A DNA stretch of 60,262 nt, taken from contig NZ_JAGHFX010000083.1 of the NCBI RefSeq assembly GCF_017888565.1, positions 1 to 60,262 on the forward strand. Direction: 5' to 3'. Of the stretch, positions 54,327 to 60,262 are shown piece after piece. The notes below the pieces were generated by a model. The model was given only the letters and a program-made list of their open reading frames with translations. It did no database searches and had not been told where the DNA came from. The position numbers and the translations under genes were made by a program. Within the stretch, counting starts at the first letter, position 1; the number at the start of each line of letters is the position of its first letter. Source of the DNA: Clostridium sp. (GTDB lineage: Bacteria > Bacillota > Clostridia > Clostridiales > Clostridiaceae).

Positions 54327-55869
54327 TAATTAAAACTCCTTTAATTTGATTGGACCTTCTATAGTTGCTTGGAGTATATCCTACTATCTTCTTAAAAACT
54401 CTACAAAAATAACTATGATCAGAATATCCAACTATACTACTTATTTCAGATACATATAACTTATTTTCTTTCAACAGCTCACAAGATTTTTCAACTCTAA
54501 TTCTGTTTAAATATTCTGAAAATCCCTCCTTGCAGTGGGTATTAAAGTAAAATGAAAGATAGTAATAATTAAAATTAAACGCCTTTGAAATATCACTAAG
54601 CTCCAAAGGCTCATCATAATGTTCATTTATATACTCTAGAATTTCTTTTACTCTTTCCTCTTCTACATTTATCTTTTTAGAAATAATATCTTTAAGTTCT
54701 AGTATTATATTGTTTATTTCTTCAAGAAAATCTTGTGAATATGCTGTACTATCTATTTTCTTAAAATATGATTGTCTAAGCTCATCAGTTTCTATATCAT
54801 AAGGCTCCAAGCTTACTACTACATTGTATAATAAGTTCTTAACTAGATTTTTAAGCTTGTACTCATCCATCATTGAATTTATTGCATAATCTACATATTG
54901 CTTTATCATATTAATTGCTGAATTAAATTCTTTTGATTTTATATGGTTTGAATATTTATTTGAATCAAATTTTTCTATCTTACTTCTAATTTCTATACAT
55001 TCTGTATTTAATAAGAAATCACTTTTATAATAAAACTTTTGAGCTAGATATGGAATGAATTTTTCATTATAAATATCTTTAACTTTGAAAATGTTATCAA
55101 ATTTAGGTGTAATTATAAATAATATATTTTCTTGAGGAAAGATATTTCTTTCGATATGAGTTTTAATTTTATCTACTATTTCTTTATCATTACTTACTTT
55201 ATAATTAATTATATATAGAAGTATTTCATCATTAATAATAAGCTTAAGGTAAGCATAGTTTTTATTCAAAATAAAAAATTCTTCTACTTTTCTTTTAATT
55301 CTCTTTATACTTTCCTTATTCTTTCCAAATGATTGTTTTAAATTTATCCCCAAAATTCTAAAACAAGTATCAGGAAATAAATTTAAATATTTATTAACAT
55401 CTAGCTTAGAATCAAATCCAAGTAAATATCTTTCAATTAATTTATTATAATATATATCTTCATTTTTAACTAATTCTAGTCCTGGTATCCTATCAACTGC
55501 CTTCTTTAAGGTTACTAATAATTGTTCTGGGTTTAAAGTTGGCTTTAATATATAATCTACAGCTCCACTTAGAAGAGTATCTTTAACATATTCAAAATTA
55601 TCATAACTACTTAAAATTATAATTTGCAAATCAGGATATCTCTTTTGCACAATTTTAGAAAAATCAACTCCATTTAATATGGGCATAACTATATCTGAAA
55701 TTATTATGTTAGGCTTTAGTTTCTCTATTAAATCTAGAGCTTCTTGCCCATTTGTTGCCTCCCCAACTATTGTAAAGCCTTCTTTTTCCCATTCAAGCAT
55801 ATGCTTCATTCCCTGTCTCATAATAAATTCATCTTCTACTATTAAAACTTTACAATAGTTTTTACTCAT
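54301..55869 (-). CDS. YesN-type AraC response regulator
   Basis: The 522-residue protein has an N-terminal receiver domain (VLIVEDEFIMRQG, phospho-Asp59 in IIISDIVMP, Lys in YILKP). A long middle region follows, and a C-terminal AraC-type double helix-turn-helix (ISKAFNFNYYYLSFYFNTH, then SEISSIVGYSDHSYFCRVFKKIVGYTPSNYR). It would activate the adjacent sugar-use genes when phosphorylated by YesM. It is upstream of the kinase gene and overlaps it by 26 bp. Confidence 0.93.
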   Translation of the reverse strand: MSKNYCKVLIVEDEFIMRQGMKHMLEWEKEGFTIVGEATNGQEALDLIEKLKPNIIISDIVMPILNGVDFSKIVQKRYPDLQIIILSSYDNFEYVKDTLLSGAVDYILKPTLNPEQLLVTLKKAVDRIPGLELVKNEDIYYNKLIERYLLGFDSKLDVNKYLNLFPDTCFRILGINLKQSFGKNKESIKRIKRKVEEFFILNKNYAYLKLIINDEILLYIINYKVSNDKEIVDKIKTHIERNIFPQENILFIITPKFDNIFKVKDIYNEKFIPYLAQKFYYKSDFLLNTECIEIRSKIEKFDSNKYSNHIKSKEFNSAINMIKQYVDYAINSMMDEYKLKNLVKNLLYNVVVSLEPYDIETDELRQSYFKKIDSTAYSQDFLEEINNIILELKDIISKKINVEEERVKEILEYINEHYDEPLELSDISKAFNFNYYYLSFYFNTHCKEGFSEYLNRIRVEKSCELLKENKLYVSEISSIVGYSDHSYFCRVFKKIVGYTPSNYRRSNQIKGVLINEKESENK

Positions 55870-55901
55870 AATAACACCCTCTCATTTTGTAAAAAATTAA
55901 T

Positions 55902-55925
55902 CCCCAGGAGCAAATGCCCCTGGGG
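55902..55925 (-). terminator. GC-rich hairpin after lacZ
   Basis: CCCCAGG (55902-55908) and CCTGGGG (55919-55925) pair perfectly with an inner GC pair, between the lacZ stop and the YesN start. It is the third copy of the same hairpin type in this window and should separate the two transcripts. Confidence 0.65.
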
Positions 55926-55958
55926 CCAAATCTTCTGGAAATCCAGGGACATTAGATA

Positions 55959-58900
55959 CTAAGCCTTACATATAATAAATTTTAAATTTATATCTTCATT
56001 CGATGGTATTGTATATTCATCATGCACTAAAGCACCCCAGCTATCATCTCCACCTATTCCCATTTGTTTTGCTATTATACGAACCCAAGTATAATTAATT
56101 TGTGGAAGTTCTTCTATATGCATAGCATTTTCAAGCTCATATGCACTATATGGCAATACACTTAATTCAAATGGTGTATCTACATATTTAAAGCATAGGC
56201 CTTCATTTTTGCTATTTGTTACACTTGCCCATCTTACTCCTGTTCTATTACCACATTCTTGTGGAATTAAATATCTTGAAAGATTATTTATAGAGATATT
56301 TTTATATCTTCCAAGTCTTGCTCCATTATTACGATCTATATAATTTTCATCTGGACCATACCCATAATATTCAAAATTGCTTAATTCTTTTTTAAGCTTA
56401 AAATCTATAGCAAATATAGGTAGCTCTGATAACCCTTGTACACCTTTATAGTGTATATTTACTTCTATATTTCCATCTGGAGTTACTGTATATTTAACTA
56501 CATTGTTAGTCCTAACACTTGTTGGCATTTCAAAAGTATAGGTTAATATTATTTTATCATTTTCTTCTATACATTCAAACCTTTCTAACCTTTGATGCAT
56601 ACCTGCAATTTGCCATTGTGATGTTCTAAAATTATGGCCATTACCTCTATCATTATCTGTAGTTGCTCTAAAAAATGAAGTTCTTGGAACTCTTGTTATA
56701 TATTCAATTCCTTCATAACAAAGAGAAATTAATCCTGCTTCTTGCTTCGAGAACATCATTCTAAAGTTTTTTCCAACTACTCCTATATTCACATCTCCAT
56801 GAATTATTCTAAATGTTGACCTAGAGCATAAATCTAAAATTTTGCTATGGCTAGAGTTAAAACTTAAATCTAAATTTTGATGTATTACGTTGTTTTCTTC
56901 GTTATTAACTACATTATTTTCATTCTCTTTATTAGCTTCTTCATTGTTATTCCTAAAGCTAATTAGCTTATCAACCTTTTGATATCCATTAGCATCAACA
57001 ATATAAACTGATTGACCAAAAGATATTTCAAATCCTTTACTTGCCCATAACAAATCTTCTCTTAATCTCATAGATATATTATAAGTATATTCCCCAGTAT
57101 TTTCAATATTTGGATATCCTATATAAATATACTTATCTGTACTTGGCGCAACATCAGCTTTAATAACTGTTTCAAATACTCTACTACCTTCTTTTTCTAT
57201 ATAAGCAATAAAATCATACTTATCTGTTCCAATAAATAAGTTATTATTTTTTATAGTAACCCCTTTATTATCTGCAATAAGTTTTACATTTGAGTAAAGT
57301 TCTTTAACCTCTTGAACTTTTGGAGATATAGTTCTATCTGCATAAATAATTCCATCTGTGCAGAAACAATAATCAGTTGCCCTATCATCAAAATCTCCAC
57401 CATATGCAAATACCTTTTTGCCATCCTTATTAATTACTTCTATAGCTTGATCTATATAATCCCATATAAATCCACCTTGATACATTTGATATTTATCTTC
57501 GAGATCAGTATATAACTTCATTCCTCCACAGGAATTTCCCATTGCATGCATATATTCACAACTTATATACGGCTTTTTAGAATTATTAGTTAAATATTCT
57601 TCTATATCCAATGGCTTTGCATACATCCTGCTTTCCATATCACTTATTTCATCAAATTCTCTATTCCAAAATACTCCTTCATAATGAACTAATCTACTAT
57701 CATCATTTTTATGAAAATATTTTGTCATTTCTAAAATATTACTTCCAGCATAAGATTCATTGCCACATGACCATATTAAAATTGATGGATGATTTTTATC
57801 TCTTTGAAGCATTGATTCTGCTCTATCTACTACAACATTTCTCCACTCTGGTATTGAACCTGGCACATTCCATGCTGGATCACAAGCCCCCATCTTTTGC
57901 CATGATCCATGACTTTCTAGGTTCGCTTCATCTATTAAATAAATTCCGTATTCATCACAAAGGTCATACCAAAAACTTTGATTAGGATAATGAGATGTTC
58001 TTACTGCATTTATGTTATTTTGCTTTAAGAACTTTATATCCCATAACATATCTTCCTTTGTTATTGAACGTCCATTTTTAGAACTAAATTCATGTCTATT
58101 AACACCTTTAAAAACTATTCTTTTCCCATTTAGAAACATAATATTATTAATTAATTCAAATCTTCTAAATCCAACTTTTTGAGGTACTATTTCTATTAAA
58201 TTTCCTTCAGCATCTAAAATCTCAATATATAAAGTATATAAATTTGGTTCTTCAGCGCTCCAAAGCTTAACTTCATTTATTGTTGTATTAATTCTTACTT
58301 TTGTATAAGTATCATTTGTTCTACCAATATTATCCTCGCATAAAGCTAATTTATTATTATCAATAATATCCTCATTAATATCTTTACTATTATTTATATC
58401 GTTAATGTCACTATTATCATCGCTTGTACAATCATTGAAATTATTGCTTCTATTATTAATAGTTCTACTACTATCAATAATAACTTCATTTTCTTTAAAA
58501 TTATGAACTAACTTTCCATTGCTATCTTTCAAATAAGCTTGCACCTGAAAATCTTCACCTTCAAGTAGCCCAGTTAATTTCATTTGTATATTTAATTTTC
58601 CATTAGTATAGGTATCATCTAATCCAGCTTTTACAAATAAATCTTGTACATGGTACTTTGGAATTGCATATAAATAAACCTCTCTAAATATTCCTGAAAA
58701 TCTCCAAAAGTCTTGATCTTCTATCCAACTTGCACTACTTCTTTTATAAACCTCAACTGCTAATTTATTTTCTCCGTTATTTAAATAATTCGTTATTTCA
58801 AATTCTGATGGTGTGAAAGTATCTTCACTGTATCCTATAAATTCTCCATTTATCCATACATAAAATGCTGTTTCAACTCCTTGGAATGAAATATAAACAT

Positions 58901-59456
58901 TTTTATCTTTTAATTCTTCATTTAATTCAAAATACTTAACATAACTTCCAACTGGATTATAATCTTTTGAAATATGGGGAGGCCTTAATTCTTCTACTCC
59001 ATCCCATGGATACATTGTGTTTATATATTGACACTTATCATATCCTTGCATTTGAATATGTCCTGGAACATTTATATAATCAAAACTACTACAGTCGAAA
59101 TCTTCTCTATAGAAATCTTTAATTCTATTACTTGGATTAATAGCATAAGAAAATTTCCATTTACCATTTAAATTTTGCTTAAGTGGCATATTATACCCTA
59201 GCTTTAAATCTTCCCTCTTCTCATAAAATAAATGATCTGAGTGAGCATCTATTCTATTAATTCTAAAAATTTCTGGATCTTCCAACCAATCTAAACTTGG
59301 GCTTAAGTTTTGTTTTAAGTCTGATTTTCTTGACTGTATTTTACCTTTTATTTTTTTATGAAAATCTATTTTTTTATCCAATATAACTCTCTCCAATCCC
59401 TTATATTTTCTACATTTATTACTAAGAAAGAAAATGAACCTCTGAAGTAATCCCAA
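55959..59456 (-). CDS. lacZ: GH2 beta-galactosidase
   Basis: The protein has the GH2 domains in order: sugar-binding jelly roll (LKLGYNMPLKQNLNGKWKF onward), immunoglobulin-like domain, TIM barrel and the C-terminal beta-gal small-chain domain. The acid/base Glu567 is in WSCGNESYAG and the nucleophile Glu634 in SCEYMHAMGN. It cleaves beta-galactosides, probably inside the cell as no signal peptide is seen. Two low-complexity Asn/Asp-rich insertions (about 322-382 and 832-862) interrupt the usual fold. The frame can start at TTG 59456, but a TTG at 59381 with GGAG nearby is equally possible, so the N-terminus is uncertain. It follows the ABC permease gene by about 70 bp. Confidence 0.92.
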   Translation of the reverse strand: MGLLQRFIFFLSNKCRKYKGLERVILDKKIDFHKKIKGKIQSRKSDLKQNLSPSLDWLEDPEIFRINRIDAHSDHLFYEKREDLKLGYNMPLKQNLNGKWKFSYAINPSNRIKDFYREDFDCSSFDYINVPGHIQMQGYDKCQYINTMYPWDGVEELRPPHISKDYNPVGSYVKYFELNEELKDKNVYISFQGVETAFYVWINGEFIGYSEDTFTPSEFEITNYLNNGENKLAVEVYKRSSASWIEDQDFWRFSGIFREVYLYAIPKYHVQDLFVKAGLDDTYTNGKLNIQMKLTGLLEGEDFQVQAYLKDSNGKLVHNFKENEVIIDSSRTINNRSNNFNDCTSDDNSDINDINNSKDINEDIIDNNKLALCEDNIGRTNDTYTKVRINTTINEVKLWSAEEPNLYTLYIEILDAEGNLIEIVPQKVGFRRFELINNIMFLNGKRIVFKGVNRHEFSSKNGRSITKEDMLWDIKFLKQNNINAVRTSHYPNQSFWYDLCDEYGIYLIDEANLESHGSWQKMGACDPAWNVPGSIPEWRNVVVDRAESMLQRDKNHPSILIWSCGNESYAGSNILEMTKYFHKNDDSRLVHYEGVFWNREFDEISDMESRMYAKPLDIEEYLTNNSKKPYISCEYMHAMGNSCGGMKLYTDLEDKYQMYQGGFIWDYIDQAIEVINKDGKKVFAYGGDFDDRATDYCFCTDGIIYADRTISPKVQEVKELYSNVKLIADNKGVTIKNNNLFIGTDKYDFIAYIEKEGSRVFETVIKADVAPSTDKYIYIGYPNIENTGEYTYNISMRLREDLLWASKGFEISFGQSVYIVDANGYQKVDKLISFRNNNEEANKENENNVVNNEENNVIHQNLDLSFNSSHSKILDLCSRSTFRIIHGDVNIGVVGKNFRMMFSKQEAGLISLCYEGIEYITRVPRTSFFRATTDNDRGNGHNFRTSQWQIAGMHQRLERFECIEENDKIILTYTFEMPTSVRTNNVVKYTVTPDGNIEVNIHYKGVQGLSELPIFAIDFKLKKELSNFEYYGYGPDENYIDRNNGARLGRYKNISINNLSRYLIPQECGNRTGVRWASVTNSKNEGLCFKYVDTPFELSVLPYSAYELENAMHIEELPQINYTWVRIIAKQMGIGGDDSWGALVHDEYTIPSNEDINLKFIICKA

Positions 59457-59526
59457 TGATATTTCCCCAGTTGCCCACTTTCTTTTTTATTTCCTTTTGA
59501 AACTTTTACTTTTAATTATCTTTTAA

Positions 59527-60262
59527 CTACCCCTTAATTGATCCTGTCATACCTGCAACAAAGTGCTTTTGCATTAAGAAGAATATTAAAGCTGTAGGTA
59601 ATGTTGCTATTACAACAGCAGTCATTATCATTCCATAATCTGGTGTATATGATGAACCTAAAGCTGATATTACAAGTGGTAAGGTTCTTTTATCCGGTGA
59701 TTGTAATGCGATAAGTGGCCATAAATAACTATTCCAACTAGCCATAAATGTAACTATTGTAGCTGCTGCATAAGTTGATTTCATAGTTGGCATATAGATT
59801 CTAAAGAATATAGCTAATTCTCCAAGTCCATCTATCCTTGCTGCTTCCATTAAATCCTTTGGAAAAGTCTTTGTATTTTGTCTAAAGAAGAAAATTAAAA
59901 ATGCTGTTGCAACTGAAATAATTATTACTGCACCATGAGTATTTAATGATATTCCTTTTAAGACAGGAATATTATTCATCTCACTAAATAATCTAAACAA
60001 AGGAACTATTAATGCTGCAAATGGTACCATCATAGATAATAATATAAAATTAAATATCTTATCTCTAGTTTTTGTTTTATATATTTCAAATGCATAACCT
60101 GCCAATGAAGAAACTAGCATAGCTAATGCTGTTGTGATAACTGCAATTATCAAAGAATTTTTAAATGCTACCGTATATTTAAGATCTGATGCTAAAAGAT
60201 TTTTTAAATTATCCAAAAAATAGCTTCCTGGCATCAAAGTACCTCTTGTAACATCAACAGAC
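59527..60262 (-). CDS. Carbohydrate ABC transporter permease, MalG/GanQ type (partial)
   Basis: The frame is open to the right window edge, so the N-terminus is missing; 245 codons are seen. Four to five membrane segments are followed by the EAA loop PKDLMEAARIDGLGELAIFFRIYMPTMKSTYAA, the motif that docks the ATPase. The C-terminal AGMTGSIKG is typical of this family. It imports oligosaccharides with a partner permease and a binding protein expected beyond the window. Adjacent lacZ suggests beta-galactosides as cargo. An internal TTG at 60237 should not be taken as the start. Confidence 0.92.
   Translation of the reverse strand, partial: SVDVTRGTLMPGSYFLDNLKNLLASDLKYTVAFKNSLIIAVITTALAMLVSSLAGYAFEIYKTKTRDKIFNFILLSMMVPFAALIVPLFRLFSEMNNIPVLKGISLNTHGAVIIISVATAFLIFFFRQNTKTFPKDLMEAARIDGLGELAIFFRIYMPTMKSTYAAATIVTFMASWNSYLWPLIALQSPDKRTLPLVISALGSSYTPDYGMIMTAVVIATLPTALIFFLMQKHFVAGMTGSIKG

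Overview
The window is very AT-rich, has tightly packed genes with strong GGAGG-type ribosome binding sites, and carries typical low-GC Firmicute families: LytR-CpsA-Psr proteins, a dlt operon with dltX, CWB2 wall-binding repeats, YesM/YesN regulation and BglG-like PRD regulators. This points to a Clostridium sensu stricto genome, perhaps C. perfringens or a close relative. The species is an inference from gene content only. Almost every gene is on the minus strand; the two LytR-CpsA-Psr genes are the exceptions.

Region 1 (1-16.4 kb) is cell-envelope and nucleotide-sugar metabolism. It holds a secreted glucosaminidase-type wall hydrolase with near-identical 96-residue repeats (cut by the left edge), a ptmE-legB-legC trio that starts a legionaminic-acid-type pathway, and a dltX-dltD-dltA-dltB-dltC operon for D-alanylation of teichoic acid. 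dltD is interrupted by a single in-frame TAG. Next come a WbpA-like UDP-sugar dehydrogenase, two DegT/DnrJ aminotransferases, and the first LytR-CpsA-Psr gene, which converges on the capsule operon across an 18-bp perfect terminator.

Region 2 (16.4-33.4 kb) is one long minus-strand Wzx/Wzy capsule operon. Its order is initiating sugar transferase, ugd, an Alg14/Alg13-like transferase pair, GT4, Wzy, two GT2 enzymes, Wzx, a fold-type II PLP enzyme, an ATP-grasp/GNAT fusion, a VioA-like aminotransferase, rmlA and rmlB. The last five genes look like a module that builds dTDP-4-amino-4,6-dideoxyglucose and decorates its amine with an unusual amino-acid-derived group. This is the best candidate here for an undescribed chemistry. 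A decayed CWB2 gene and a second LytR-CpsA-Psr gene lie upstream.

Region 3 (33.4-36.6 kb) is an MBOAT plus DHHW/AlgX-like pair, a likely polysaccharide O-acylation system.

Region 4 (36.8-51.5 kb) is a complete yhf gene set (yhfZ-yhfY-yhfU-yhfT-php-yhfS-yhfX-yhfW) followed by an amidase-signature gene. It lies directly downstream of an ascorbate-type PTS (regulator/EIIA, EIIB, EIIC) and a SIS-domain protein. It looks like an uncharacterised catabolic system for a phosphorylated, probably amino-acid-containing, compound. A roughly 240-bp imperfect palindrome sits between yhfX and yhfW.

Region 5 (51.6-60.3 kb) has a MntA/HepT-type nucleotidyltransferase-HEPN pair, a YesM/YesN two-component system, a GH2 beta-galactosidase and the end of a sugar ABC permease (cut by the right edge). 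No tRNA, rRNA, CRISPR array, transposase or phage gene was seen.
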